DNA of 21,993 nucleotides from Eubacterium sp. CAG:841 (GCA_000437375.1 FR898234.1:46370-68362); one strand, 5' to 3'. Positions 1-8,344 are shown, counted from the first letter of the stretch. The notes: generated by a model from the letters alone, not told the origin. Numbers and translations are program-made.

Positions 1-20
1 GGGGTGTCATTTGACACCCC
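1..20 (-). terminator. Hairpin after the BMP lipoprotein gene, possible terminator
   Basis: Positions 1-8 (GGGGTGTC) pair perfectly with 13-20 (GACACCCC) around the loop ATTT. The hairpin lies about 70 bp past the stop codon of the lipoprotein gene in its direction of transcription. A U-tract would fall outside the window, so it cannot be seen whether this is an intrinsic terminator or an intercistronic hairpin before ABC transporter genes. Confidence 0.5.
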
Positions 21-91
21 CGTGTCTTTTCTCATGTACCTGCGCACATAAAGGCAGTCAAATTTTCTTTATGCTTTTCAGTATATTCTAA

Positions 92-1276
92 TCAGCCCTT
101 TATATTGCCCTGATCGCTTACAGTTACATTTGTCGTTGTGGGCATAGCCTTTGTGTCGTTTGATACCTTAACTGTGCCGTCAAACATAGCCTTAACGAGA
201 GCCTTGTAATCGTTCTGTGTGAACTTGCCCTCTGCCCACTGTGTGGATTCCATCGGAATCTGAACGTAGTTGAGTGTAGGATCGCTGCCGCTTACAAGTC
301 CGAGATTTACGATCTTGCCTGCGTAGTTTTTCCAGTTATCGTTGAGAATGATATCTTTAAGAGTATCCTTTGTTGTAGGAGCAAGACCCTTCATAGCGGA
401 AGTAACTGTTATACCGTCGCCGTATTTCTTATCGATAACGGGCTTCTGGTCGGTATCAACGCCGATAATCTTGCCGCCGACTTTGTTTGCTGCTTCTGCT
501 GCGGATGTATAGATACCGCCGCCGCAAGCGAATACGATCTGTGTGCCGTTCTGATACCATGTGTCCATCTTAGCTGTGATGTCAACGTCGCCAGAGAACT
601 GACCGCCGTAAACATAGTTAAGGTCAACATTTATGTTAAGTTCTTTTGCAGCTGCATCAACGCCCTGAACAAATCCGTAACCGAAACGGATAACTGCGGG
701 AACTGCCATACCGCCGAGGAAGCCGAGCTTTGTATAGCCGAGCTTAACTGCAGCGTAGCCTGCCATATAACCGGAAAGCTCTTCCTGGTAAATAGCGCAG
801 TATACGTTGGACATATCAACGTAATCTTCAAGCTTCCAATTGTCGGGGGTATAGTCGTACTTTTCGCCCTTTGCGCCTACTCCTGCTTCAAGAAGGTCGC
901 CCTTTGCAACGTCAAGAGCAAAGAATTTAACGTCTTTATACTTAGGAGCTGCTTCAACGATAGCGCCGCCAAAAGCGTAACCCGGCATAACGATAACGTT
1001 GTAACCCTGGTCTATAGCAGACTCAATCATAGCGACACGGTCTGTTGTTGTGTTGCCGGCAGGTTTGAAGTACTGAACGGGAATGTTGTTTTCTTCGCAG
1101 AAAGCCTTGCAAGCTTCCCACGTTGTCTGGTTAAAGGACTCGTCGGTGATGTCGCCGTAGTCGGTAATCATAGCTACCTTGCTGTCAGTCTTGTTCTCGG
1201 TTTTTCCGCAACCGACCAAAGCGAAGCAACAGAGAGTCATTGCAACCGCTAAAATGATAGAAATAAGCTTTTTCAT
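92..1276 (-). CDS. BMP-family substrate-binding lipoprotein (nucleoside/BmpA-PnrA-like)
   Basis: 394 residues. The N-terminus is a lipoprotein signal peptide: MKK, a hydrophobic stretch at 4-21, and the lipobox ALVGC with Cys23 as the lipidated residue. The mature part begins with the BMP pattern (DYGDITDESFNQTTW, about residues 39-53) and has the two-lobe periplasmic-binding-protein layout, with motifs such as VIVMPGYAFGGA and IVFACGGGIY. Family members (BmpA, PnrA, Med) deliver purine nucleosides or similar small molecules to an ABC transporter on the outer face of the membrane; the ligand here is not determined. The start is supported by GGAGG ten bases upstream. It has its own promoter (1329-1357). 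The ATPase and permease partners would lie to the left, outside the window, if they are linked at all. Confidence 0.93.
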   Translation of the reverse strand: MKKLISIILAVAMTLCCFALVGCGKTENKTDSKVAMITDYGDITDESFNQTTWEACKAFCEENNIPVQYFKPAGNTTTDRVAMIESAIDQGYNVIVMPGYAFGGAIVEAAPKYKDVKFFALDVAKGDLLEAGVGAKGEKYDYTPDNWKLEDYVDMSNVYCAIYQEELSGYMAGYAAVKLGYTKLGFLGGMAVPAVIRFGYGFVQGVDAAAKELNINVDLNYVYGGQFSGDVDITAKMDTWYQNGTQIVFACGGGIYTSAAEAANKVGGKIIGVDTDQKPVIDKKYGDGITVTSAMKGLAPTTKDTLKDIILNDNWKNYAGKIVNLGLVSGSDPTLNYVQIPMESTQWAEGKFTQNDYKALVKAMFDGTVKVSNDTKAMPTTTNVTVSDQGNIKG

Positions 1277-1328
1277 TTAGATGAAGCCTCCGTAATTATT
1301 TGTTTTTGGTTAGTTATTAACCTTATAT

Positions 1329-1357
1329 ATTGTAACACACTGTTTGTTAAAAATCAA
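1329..1357 (-). promoter_or_regulatory. Vegetative promoter of the BMP lipoprotein gene
   Basis: On the minus strand, TTGATT (1352-1357) is followed after exactly 17 bp by TACAAT (1329-1334), which is preceded by TG at the extended -10 position. The predicted start near 1322 gives a leader of about 45 nt before the ATG at 1276. It lies downstream of the hairpin that ends the alpha-galactosidase operon, so the lipoprotein gene is probably a separate unit. Confidence 0.75.
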
Positions 1358-1430
1358 TAAATCGTTAATACTTTTTGCATATTTTTTCGTTTTTTTTGCT
1401 TTGTAACGTCAATATGCACTAAACAGAAAA

Positions 1431-1460
1431 CGTGCGTTTGGCGAATTTGCCAAACGCACG
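1431..1460 (-). terminator. Rho-independent terminator of the alpha-galactosidase operon
   Basis: CGTGCGTTTGGC (1431-1442) pairs perfectly over 12 bp with 1449-1460 around a 6-nt loop. On the minus strand the stem is followed by TTTTCTGTTT. It sits 16 bp past the stop codon of the zinc-ribbon gene. Confidence 0.85.
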
Positions 1461-1476
1461 CATACTTTGCCTGTTT

Positions 1477-1671
1477 TCAAAACAGCGTACACCCTATTTC
1501 TTTGAAAAAGCGTATCTTTTCGTGCAACTGTTTTTCGTCAACCTTGAACTTTTTCGCAAGACATTTTATGCAAAGACACTCGTCGTCCGGCGTTTCGCGA
1601 TAAACAAGCCTGCGATAAAGCGCCATTTCATCGCAGGTAAGTTTTTCGCCGCACCCTTTGCACCTGCTCAT
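1477..1671 (-). CDS. Small zinc-ribbon protein coupled to the alpha-galactosidase
   Basis: 64 residues starting MSRCKGCGEKLTCDEM and ending GCTLF. It has four candidate zinc ligands as two pairs, CKGC (Cys4, Cys7) and CIKC, plus a further Cys after the first pair. The ATG at 1671 overlaps the TGA of the upstream gene as ATGA, which argues for translational coupling; a longer reading from 1707 lies inside that gene and is not favoured. I recall similar small proteins with this C-terminus from clostridial genomes, mostly annotated as hypothetical; this is memory, not a search. The function is unknown. Coupling to a sugar hydrolase suggests a role linked to that gene, but the protein could equally be a nucleic-acid-binding or folding accessory. 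Confidence 0.85.
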   Translation of the reverse strand: MSRCKGCGEKLTCDEMALYRRLVYRETPDDECLCIKCLAKKFKVDEKQLHEKIRFFKEIGCTLF

Positions 1672-2801
1672 TTTACTTTGACAATCTTTGCCGTTACTAC
1701 TCTGCAACCGCCGGCTTCAACGCGAAGATCAATATAATCCTTAAACACGCCGAGATGCTCTCCCGTAAACGCGTCGGTTATATCAAATCCATAGCCGCAA
1801 AGCGGATCAAGACCGATTTCTCCGTAAGGGATCATAACGTCCTTATCCGTATCATAAGCGTTGAAGAAGCCTATCGCATATGTTCCGTCCGAAAGATGTT
1901 TGAACATTGAGAAGTTTTCTCTCTGACCTCTGTTGTCGCCGACAATTATCGGAGGACGTGCATCCTCGTCACGGCAGATTGAAATAAGCGTGGGATTGGT
2001 TATGAGCTTTTTCGTATCTTCGTCTAAGTTTCTTATATCACAACCAAGCATAAGAGGAGCGGAAAGCATACACCACATAGCAAAATGATAACGATAGTTT
2101 GCCGCAGTACAGCCCTGTCCGAAGCCGACATTGCCTTTGCCGTAAAGTCCCGCAACAAGCATATCTATATCATTGAAGCATCCGGGACCGGAATAGCAGA
2201 ATTTGTTCTTTTCCTTTGTTACTATATCCTTTATGGATTCAAACGTATCCGTTATGTCGCCCGTTGTTCTGTACATGTGCGCACCGACGGAACGCGCCCA
2301 TTCATGAACGTTCTGATTGCCCCAGTTGCAGGCGGAGAAAAGTATTTCTCTGCCGGTTGCTCTGAGCGCAAGAGCCATTCTGTTATATGACTGATAACTC
2401 GGAAGCCCGGGATGATAGCAGTTGTCGTATTTGAGAAGATCTATTCCGACGCTTGCAAAATAATTTGCGTCGTCAAATTCGTGGCCGAAGCTTCCGGGAT
2501 ATCCGGCGCAGGTCTTTACGCCGCAACAGGAATACATACCGAATTTAAGTCCCTTTGAGTGAACGTAATCCGCAACAGCTTTCATTCCGTTCGGGAACTT
2601 CTCTCTGTCAGCGACGAGCATACCGTTCTGATCACGCTCTTTTTCGCTCCAGCAGTCGTCGATAACAAGATAATCGTATCCTGCGGCGAGATAGCCGTCA
2701 TCAACCATAGCGTCAGCCATTTCTTTTATAAGCTGTTCGTTTATATCCTTTGTGAATGTGTTCCATGAGTTCCAACCCATAGGCGCTCTGCTTGCAAGCA
2801 T
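1668..2801 (-). CDS. Alpha-galactosidase, glycoside hydrolase family 27
   Basis: 377 residues. It starts MLASRAPMGWNSWNTF, the usual N-terminus of the GH27 (beta/alpha)8 barrel, and continues with VIDDCW (46-51) and FGMYSCCG. The catalytic nucleophile is Asp126 in LLKYDNC and the likely acid/base is Asp213 in NDIDMLVAG. A C-terminal beta domain follows from about residue 290. Family enzymes release terminal alpha-galactose (or alpha-N-acetylgalactosamine) from oligosaccharides or glycoconjugates. There is no signal peptide, so it should act in the cytoplasm on imported sugars. The ATG at 2801 is chosen over the upstream in-frame ATG at 2882 because GAGGT precedes it and GH27 homology begins there; the longer form would also start upstream of the promoter at 2838-2866. 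It overlaps the zinc-ribbon gene by an ATGA. Confidence 0.95.
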   Translation of the reverse strand: MLASRAPMGWNSWNTFTKDINEQLIKEMADAMVDDGYLAAGYDYLVIDDCWSEKERDQNGMLVADREKFPNGMKAVADYVHSKGLKFGMYSCCGVKTCAGYPGSFGHEFDDANYFASVGIDLLKYDNCYHPGLPSYQSYNRMALALRATGREILFSACNWGNQNVHEWARSVGAHMYRTTGDITDTFESIKDIVTKEKNKFCYSGPGCFNDIDMLVAGLYGKGNVGFGQGCTAANYRYHFAMWCMLSAPLMLGCDIRNLDEDTKKLITNPTLISICRDEDARPPIIVGDNRGQRENFSMFKHLSDGTYAIGFFNAYDTDKDVMIPYGEIGLDPLCGYGFDITDAFTGEHLGVFKDYIDLRVEAGGCRVVTAKIVKVK

Positions 2802-2837
2802 TTTTATATACCTCGTTTTTCGTTTGGTGTTTAAGTA

Positions 2838-2879
2838 AATATAACATATCCGAAGTGAAAAGTCAACATCAAACGATGT
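2838..2879 (-). promoter_or_regulatory. Promoter of the alpha-galactosidase operon with an adjacent palindrome
   Basis: On the minus strand TTGACT (2861-2866) is followed after 17 bp by TATATT (2838-2843), with TG at the extended -10 position. A small palindrome, ACATC-AAAC-GATGT (2866-2879), abuts the upstream edge of the -35 box and could be a regulator half-site pair. The palindrome is short and its role is inference; the promoter is well formed. Confidence 0.7.
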
Positions 2880-2890
2880 CATTGCAAAAC

Positions 2891-2924
2891 AAAAAACAGA
2901 GATGAAAAATCATCCCTGTTTTTT
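2891..2924 (-). terminator. Rho-independent terminator after the GHL6-like hydrolase gene
   Basis: A 10-bp stem, 2896-2905 with 2910-2919, closes a 4-nt loop. On the minus strand one pair is G-U and the others are Watson-Crick, and the stem is followed by TTTTTTG. A-tract and T-tract flank both sides, so it could act in both directions. It lies about 235 bp beyond the stop codon of the hydrolase gene and just upstream of the next promoter. Confidence 0.85.
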
Positions 2925-3157
2925 ATATCAACTTTGTATGTATCAATTATTATTGAAGCTTCTTTTGTATTCTTTGCCTCCTCCGTCACGGCAAACCGTG
3001 CCACCGCCCCAAAAGCGGGAGGCAAAAGAGGAACACAAACTATTTTATTTGAAGCTTCTTTTGCCTACTTTTCAAAGTATAAATCAAAAAGATGAAATTT
3101 GAACAATACAATTACTGAAGTTTCTTTTGCCTGCTTTTCTTTTCAAAGAAAAGTAGG
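2925..3157. repeat. Repeat-rich intergenic segment with nested hairpins
   Basis: This is most of the 356-bp gene-free gap at 2802-3157. It holds three near-identical copies of TTGAAGCTTCTTTTG (2953-2967, 3049-3063, and 3115-3129 as CTGAAGTTTCTTTTG). It also holds a nested hairpin whose outer arms are TTTGCCTCC (2973-2981) and GGAGGCAAA (3018-3026), with CACGG-CAAA-CCGTG inside (2987-3000). A third hairpin (3130-3157) starts at the stop codon of the hydrolase gene and pairs 12 of 13 positions. No coding frame is convincing. The make-up resembles short non-autonomous hairpin repeats that I recall as dispersed in gut Clostridia; that link is unverified. Confidence 0.6.
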
Positions 3158-5137
3158 TCAATAGTCTATAACGACCATCTGATGACATTCAAATTTATCT
3201 ACGGTATAGGTAAGTACGCCGTCCGAATAGTCGAAATCTATATCCTGCATCTGCGGAGCAAGATATACCCTCTTCGGCTTTGCATAAAGCTTAAGCGTAA
3301 CTTCCGTACCGTAAACAGGTTCTATATCCTCAATTACTTCAACTCTCTGACCGCGTTTTACGGGAGTTGCGTAAAGCAGATGATTTACATATCTGTGCTG
3401 AGAATACTGATCCATAAGAGTTACAACACCGAGCGAACCGAGATTTGTCGTAAGCGTTTTGTCGTCACCCAAAAGAACGTCTATAACGTGCTCGACAACT
3501 CGTTTTGCTATAAGCGAACCCTTCTGAGCATATTCATTGAACAGCTTAAAGGATATATATGCGCCGTCATTGCCGAGCGTCACTGCGGGATAGGTCTTTG
3601 TCGGGTCATTTGGCGTCTGCGCGTGAGATGAAAAGTGGAAAGTCGTACGGTTGAAGTACGGATTTTCCCTTACCGCCAGAACATCGCCTGTTGCGTCTAT
3701 GTCATAGCAAGGCTGATAAATAACATATGCGGAGTTATAAAGTCCTTCCATCTCAAAACCGGGACGGATATATGCAGGATTGTACTCACATTCGCCTTTG
3801 AACTCAGCGCCGAGATCAAAAGCAAAGCCGCTTCCGTCCGCATAAAGTCCTGACGTACCGGAAGCAAGTATTTTTCCGCCTCCGTCAACAAAAGCTTTCA
3901 ACTTCTGCGCGGTTTCGCCGTCAAGCATCGAATCGTCTGTAAGAATTATAAGCTTATACTTGCCAAAGTCGCCTTCGGTATCTACAACATCGAAAAGATA
4001 TTTTCCTTCAAGCAAAATTCTGCTCGCACCCGTTGTTCCGCTCCAGGAAAGACGTCCGGGAGGAGTTTTTCCCGGATTCATATGATAAAACAACGCTTCC
4101 TGAGAAAGCACCGCTATATCCGCAACCGATTCAACATTGTCAAGCCAAGCTTCTTTCTTTTCAATTTCCGAATACGCCGCGCCTATAAGTTTATACGTTG
4201 CCATATCCATAGCGCCGAGCGGATGGAGCTGATCGCCTATCGACATTTTCGCGCCGTTTGCGGCAGAAAGCGCCGTTTCGTAGCGAAGTGCGTTCGGATG
4301 CTTGAAACCGCCGAATTCACCCCATGAAAGGTGAAATTTGCCCGTCATTCCGAGAAAATCGAGGCCGAGCGTTCTTGCGTAAGCCGCCGACATCGGAAAA
4401 TGGTCGTATCCCCAACCGCCTGTAGGCAGACTTTCAAGCTCAAGGTGAGAATTTGCAAATGTAAAGTCTCTGTGTCCGCACTGAATATGTCCCGCATTGT
4501 GAAACACGGGAAGTCCGGGCTTGTATTTGTCAATCGCTTCTCTTACACGCTTTGTATAATTAAGATAAGTTTCAACGCCGAGTCTGTAAGCGTTTTCTTC
4601 ATCGTAAGGATCCTGCCCTTTGTCGAGCATTTTCTTTACACATCTCTGACAATAGCACGGCAAAGCGCCGACAATATCAAGGAAAATACCGTCGCAATCG
4701 TATTTGCGCACTACCTCCTCAACCTGTGCAAGAAGATAATCGAGATACGGTGTGTTCATACACATACGATGATATCCCGGCTTTGTGAAGTTTTCCGTCC
4801 AATAGAATGTCTCGTCCGGATTGCGCATAAGCCATTCAGTATGAGGACGCGCCATTTTTTCATCAAGTCCCGCAGAGATATACACGGGAGTTTTAACTCC
4901 TATTTCGTGAGCGGCGGCTATCTGCTCGCCGAGAAGGTCAAAATCAAGGTGCGGGTGCATTTCGCACGTTTCAGACGGGAAATATGCCCAGCCGTGATGG
5001 CACTTTGCAAAGAGAGTTATCGAATTTACATGTCCCTCTTTAAGTGCTTTCTGAAACTGCTCCTTTGAAAAACGTGAGCCTATTCCGTCTATTTCGCCGC
5101 TTGTGTGAAAATCAAGGTGTACCTGTCTGAAATTCAT
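3158..5137 (-). CDS. Putative glycoside hydrolase, GHL6-like barrel with GH42-type trimerisation domain
   Basis: 659 residues, no signal peptide. Residues 1 to about 370 look like the (beta/alpha)8 domain of the hypothetical glycosyl hydrolase 6 type: HLDFHTSGEI at the start, AKCHHGWAYFPS near 44-55, and a candidate nucleophile Asp154 in DGIFLDIVG, followed by a Cys-rich CYCQRC (161-166). Glu233 or Glu235 in HLELES is a candidate acid/base. Residues about 380-480 resemble the glutaminase-like trimerisation domain of GH42 enzymes (YKLIILTDDSMLDGE, GGGKILASGTSG), and a small beta domain ends the protein. The substrate cannot be told; fucosidase or galactosidase activity is possible. AAGGAG precedes the ATG and overlaps the infB stop codon (TAAGGAG); only 12 bp separate the genes, so it is probably co-transcribed with infB. 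Confidence 0.8.
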   Translation of the reverse strand: MNFRQVHLDFHTSGEIDGIGSRFSKEQFQKALKEGHVNSITLFAKCHHGWAYFPSETCEMHPHLDFDLLGEQIAAAHEIGVKTPVYISAGLDEKMARPHTEWLMRNPDETFYWTENFTKPGYHRMCMNTPYLDYLLAQVEEVVRKYDCDGIFLDIVGALPCYCQRCVKKMLDKGQDPYDEENAYRLGVETYLNYTKRVREAIDKYKPGLPVFHNAGHIQCGHRDFTFANSHLELESLPTGGWGYDHFPMSAAYARTLGLDFLGMTGKFHLSWGEFGGFKHPNALRYETALSAANGAKMSIGDQLHPLGAMDMATYKLIGAAYSEIEKKEAWLDNVESVADIAVLSQEALFYHMNPGKTPPGRLSWSGTTGASRILLEGKYLFDVVDTEGDFGKYKLIILTDDSMLDGETAQKLKAFVDGGGKILASGTSGLYADGSGFAFDLGAEFKGECEYNPAYIRPGFEMEGLYNSAYVIYQPCYDIDATGDVLAVRENPYFNRTTFHFSSHAQTPNDPTKTYPAVTLGNDGAYISFKLFNEYAQKGSLIAKRVVEHVIDVLLGDDKTLTTNLGSLGVVTLMDQYSQHRYVNHLLYATPVKRGQRVEVIEDIEPVYGTEVTLKLYAKPKRVYLAPQMQDIDFDYSDGVLTYTVDKFECHQMVVIDY

Positions 5138-5149
5138 ATCGGTTTCTCC

Positions 5150-7735
5150 TTATCTTGCGATCTCTTCCATTACATAAGCTTCGAGGATGTCGCCTTCTTT
5201 TATGTCGTTGAATTTTTCAAGTCCGACGCCGCATTCGTAGCCAGAAGCAACCTCTTTTACGTCGTCCTTAAAACGGCGGAGCGATGATATCTTGTCTTCA
5301 AATATAACAACACCGTCACGAAGCACGCGTATAAGCGAAGCGCGGGTTATCTTGCCATCCTGAACATAAGAACCTGCGATAGTACCTACATTCGGAACGT
5401 GAATCGTCTGTCTTACCTGTGCGTGACCGAGTATACTCTCGCGGTAAACGGGTTTAAGCATACCCTTTATAGCCGCCTGAATCTCTTCTATGCATTCGTA
5501 AATGATTCTGTAAGTGCGGACGTCAACGCCCTGACTCTGCGCTGAATCAAGCGCCGCCTTATCGGGACGGACATTGAATCCGACTATAATGGCATTCGAA
5601 GCGTTTGCAAGCATAACGTCACTTTCGGTTATGCCGCCTACACCCGTATGAATTACGTTTACTCTTACTTCGTCATTTGAAAGCTTGTCAAGAGAAGCCT
5701 TTACTGCCTCTGCCGAGCCGCGTACGTCAGCTTTTACAATAATGTTGAGGTCCTTTACTCCCTCTTTTATCTGTGCAAAGAGATCGTCAAGGTTTACCTT
5801 TGCAGAAGCGGAGAATTCCGCCTCTTTCTCTTTCGTCTTGCGCTGTTCGGCAAGCTCTCTCGCCATTCTTTCATCCTCAACGGCATTCATTTCATCGCCT
5901 GCCGAAGGAACCGAATCAAGACCGATGATTTCAGCAGGAACAGAAGGCTCTGCGGTTTTCATTGTCTTTCCGTTTTCATCTCTCATCATACGGACTCTGC
6001 CCACAGCCGTGCCGACGATGACCGTGTCTCCCTGATGGAGCGTACCGTTCTGAACAAGCACCGTTGCAACGGGACCAAGACCTTTTTTCAGGCTCGCTTC
6101 TATAACTATACCCTTTGCCCTGCGGTTGGGGTTAGCCTTGAGTTCTTTCATTTCGGCAATGAGAAGAACATCCTCCAGAAGCTCGTTAATACCTGTTTTT
6201 CTTATAGCCGAAACGGGAACGCACATAACGTCACCGCCCCATTCTTCGGGAACAAGATCGTATTTTGTAAGCTCCTGCTTTATTCCTTCCGGATTTGCGC
6301 CCGGCTTATCCATTTTATTTATAGCAACTATTATCGAAACACCTGCGGCTTTCGCGTGATTTATAGCTTCTACCGTCTGCGGCATGATACCGTCGTCCGC
6401 CGCGACAACAAGTATTGCTATATCCGTAGACTTTGCGCCTCTTGCTCTCATCGCAGTAAAAGCTTCGTGTCCGGGAGTATCAAGGAAAGTGATATATTTG
6501 TCGCCTACCTTTACTCTGTAAGCACCTATCGACTGCGTAATGCCGCCTGCCTCGCCTGCCGTGACATGCGTATTTCTTATCGCATCAAGAAGCGATGTCT
6601 TGCCGTGGTCAACGTGACCCATAACGCATACAACGGGCGGACGTTCTTCAAGCGTTTCCGATGAGTCTTCCGCATCTTCCGAGAAGAGCTTTTCTTCTAT
6701 TGTTACAACTACTTCCTTTGTAACTATGGCGTTCATTTCTTCGCCCACGAGGAAAGCTGTATCAAAGTCTATGCTCTGATTCGCGGTAGCCATAACGCCG
6801 AGTCCTATAAGCTTTTTCATAAGGTCGCCGACCGTTACTTTCAGCTTCGCGGCAAGTTCGGAAACCGTTATCTCGTCGGGAACTGTAATCTTTAGAGGCT
6901 GTTTTTTAATCTTTTCAAGCTCCGCTTTTCTGAGCTTTGCAAGAGCAGCCGCATCCTTGTCTGCGCGTCTGCTCGCATAAGGATTCTTCCCGTTCTGCTG
7001 TTTTTTGCCAACCTTCTGCTTGTCGGGGATATTAAGTCTTCTTGCGGATTCGGGAACAAAGCTTTCAAGTCTTTCATCATATTTTGAAAGGTCCACAGAG
7101 CTTGCTCTCGTATCTATTACGCGCGTCTTTTTCATTGCTTCAACGCTTTCGCCGCCTCCGCGCATTTCTGCTTTTTTAGGCTGCGGTATTTGACTCTGAA
7201 CAGGACGGCTTTCCTTTACTTCGGGCTTCTTTGACTGATTTTGCTGCTGTGCGGGACGTGCAAAACGATCAGCCGCACGGCTTGCGCCTCTCTCTGCCTG
7301 CTGAGGAAAATTCACCTTCGGCTGATTCTGCTGAGGCTTCTGCTGTCCTCCATGCTGATTCTTCTGTTGATTTTGCGACCTAAAAGCGGGCTTGGAAGGC
7401 TGGGCAGGCGTCTCCGTCTTTTTCTGCTGTACCTCGATTTTATGCTCTTCTTTAGGTTGCGCCTCCGGTTTTTCGGGTGCCGCCGGCTTCTCCTCCGTCA
7501 CCGGTTCTTTCGGACGTTCTATATCCGCTTTTCCGGAAAGGTAATCACCCATGTTCTTTATCTGATTATCTGATGTAAGCCTGTCAAAAAGCACGGAAAA
7601 CTCTGTTGTGTCAAGTGTTCCTGTTGATGTTTTCCCTGCTATTCCGCTTTTTGTGAGCGCATCAAGCAGGTCTTTGCTTTTCATATTCAGGTCCTTTGCA
7701 AGGTTGTTTATTCTTATCTTCTGTGTTGTAACCAT
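5150..7735 (-). CDS. infB: Translation initiation factor IF-2
   Basis: 861 residues. IF-2 is the GTPase that places initiator fMet-tRNA on the 30S subunit and promotes subunit joining. Residues 1-55 form an N-terminal IF2_N module, 75-260 are a Pro/Gln/Lys-rich linker with low complexity, and a second IF2_N module lies near 283-335. The G domain has G1 GHVDHGKT (373-380), G3 DTPGH (419-423) and G4 NKMD (473-476), followed by domains II, III and the C-terminal fMet-tRNA-binding region ending AYVMEEIAR. The ATG at 7735 follows GGGAGGT. It is the last translation gene of the rimP-nusA operon here; the usual next gene, rbfA, is absent and a hydrolase gene follows after 12 bp. Confidence 0.98.
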   Translation of the reverse strand: MVTTQKIRINNLAKDLNMKSKDLLDALTKSGIAGKTSTGTLDTTEFSVLFDRLTSDNQIKNMGDYLSGKADIERPKEPVTEEKPAAPEKPEAQPKEEHKIEVQQKKTETPAQPSKPAFRSQNQQKNQHGGQQKPQQNQPKVNFPQQAERGASRAADRFARPAQQQNQSKKPEVKESRPVQSQIPQPKKAEMRGGGESVEAMKKTRVIDTRASSVDLSKYDERLESFVPESARRLNIPDKQKVGKKQQNGKNPYASRRADKDAAALAKLRKAELEKIKKQPLKITVPDEITVSELAAKLKVTVGDLMKKLIGLGVMATANQSIDFDTAFLVGEEMNAIVTKEVVVTIEEKLFSEDAEDSSETLEERPPVVCVMGHVDHGKTSLLDAIRNTHVTAGEAGGITQSIGAYRVKVGDKYITFLDTPGHEAFTAMRARGAKSTDIAILVVAADDGIMPQTVEAINHAKAAGVSIIVAINKMDKPGANPEGIKQELTKYDLVPEEWGGDVMCVPVSAIRKTGINELLEDVLLIAEMKELKANPNRRAKGIVIEASLKKGLGPVATVLVQNGTLHQGDTVIVGTAVGRVRMMRDENGKTMKTAEPSVPAEIIGLDSVPSAGDEMNAVEDERMARELAEQRKTKEKEAEFSASAKVNLDDLFAQIKEGVKDLNIIVKADVRGSAEAVKASLDKLSNDEVRVNVIHTGVGGITESDVMLANASNAIIVGFNVRPDKAALDSAQSQGVDVRTYRIIYECIEEIQAAIKGMLKPVYRESILGHAQVRQTIHVPNVGTIAGSYVQDGKITRASLIRVLRDGVVIFEDKISSLRRFKDDVKEVASGYECGVGLEKFNDIKEGDILEAYVMEEIAR

Positions 7736-7763
7736 TCGCTGTACCTCCCTTTCGTGAGTACTG

Positions 7764-8084
7764 TTAAAGATTGCTTGTAATCAGCTTTACAAAATTTTCA
7801 TCATCTATACTTACGCACGCTGTGGCAGTTTTGCCTATTGCTTTTCCGAGCATATCCGGTGATACCGCAACGTATTCGGCGCAAACGCCGTAATATTCCG
7901 CACAGTTTGATATGCGTTTTTTCGTATTGTCCGAAGCTTCGGCGCTTGCGATAACAAGCTTCACTTTACCGCCTCTTATCGCATCGCAAACGGCTTCCGT
8001 TCCCACAGTAAGCTTTCCGGCTTTTCTTGCAAGCCCTATAAGCGAAAGCAATTTCTGAATTTCTCTGTTTTCTTCGCTGATCAT
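7764..8084 (-). CDS. ylxQ: YlxQ, L7Ae/L30e-family RNA-binding protein
   Basis: 106 residues with the L7Ae/L30e/S12e fold signature: LIGLARKAGKLTVGTEAV near the N-terminus, then KLVIASAEASDNTKKRI. YlxQ proteins sit in the nusA-infB operon of Firmicutes and are thought to bind kink-turn RNA; the exact target is not established. The start ATG overlaps the ylxR stop as ATGA (8081-8084), so translation is coupled. A 28-bp spacer precedes infB. Confidence 0.93.
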   Translation of the reverse strand: MISEENREIQKLLSLIGLARKAGKLTVGTEAVCDAIRGGKVKLVIASAEASDNTKKRISNCAEYYGVCAEYVAVSPDMLGKAIGKTATACVSIDDENFVKLITSNL

Positions 8085-8344
8085 TTCTCTATTTCTTTCT
8101 CAAGCCTTTCGTAAACTTCGTCTGTTATCTTGCATCCGAGCGCAACCGAAAGTCTCTTTTTTGCTTTTTTCAGGCAGTCCGCGCTTGGACATATATAAGC
8201 CCCGCGCCCTGCTTTTTTCCCCGTCCTGTCAAGTTCGGCTGTCTCCGATTCGGACGGTCTGACTATTCTTATAAGCTCACTTTTCGGTTTTTTTGCTTTG
8301 CATCCTACGCATTGACGCTCAGGAACTTTTTTTGTATTTTCCAT
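8081..8344 (-). CDS. ylxR: YlxR family protein (RNase P modulator RnpM type)
   Basis: 87 residues from the ATG at 8344. It carries the family signature ERQCVGCKAKKPKSELIRIV, followed by DRTGKKAGRGAYICPSADCL, a compact nucleic-acid-binding fold. B. subtilis YlxR/RnpM binds RNase P RNA and modulates its activity, which is family knowledge. I prefer the ATG at 8344, preceded by GGCGGTGA, over the in-frame GTG at 8353, which lies inside that Shine-Dalgarno-like sequence. It lies 18 bp after nusA and overlaps ylxQ by 4 bp. Confidence 0.93.
   Translation of the reverse strand: MENTKKVPERQCVGCKAKKPKSELIRIVRPSESETAELDRTGKKAGRGAYICPSADCLKKAKKRLSVALGCKITDEVYERLEKEIEK

Noticed and set aside
2802..2882. 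N-terminal extension of the alpha-galactosidase from the ATG at 2882
   Set aside because: The extra 27 residues are not family-like and would place the start upstream of the promoter; GAGGT stands before the ATG at 2801.
4331..5068. 245-codon plus-strand open frame
   Set aside because: It is the reverse-complement shadow of the putative hydrolase gene, which has a good start and homology-like motifs.
6035..6664. 209-codon plus-strand open frame
   Set aside because: It runs antisense through the IF-2 G domain and has no recognisable motif.
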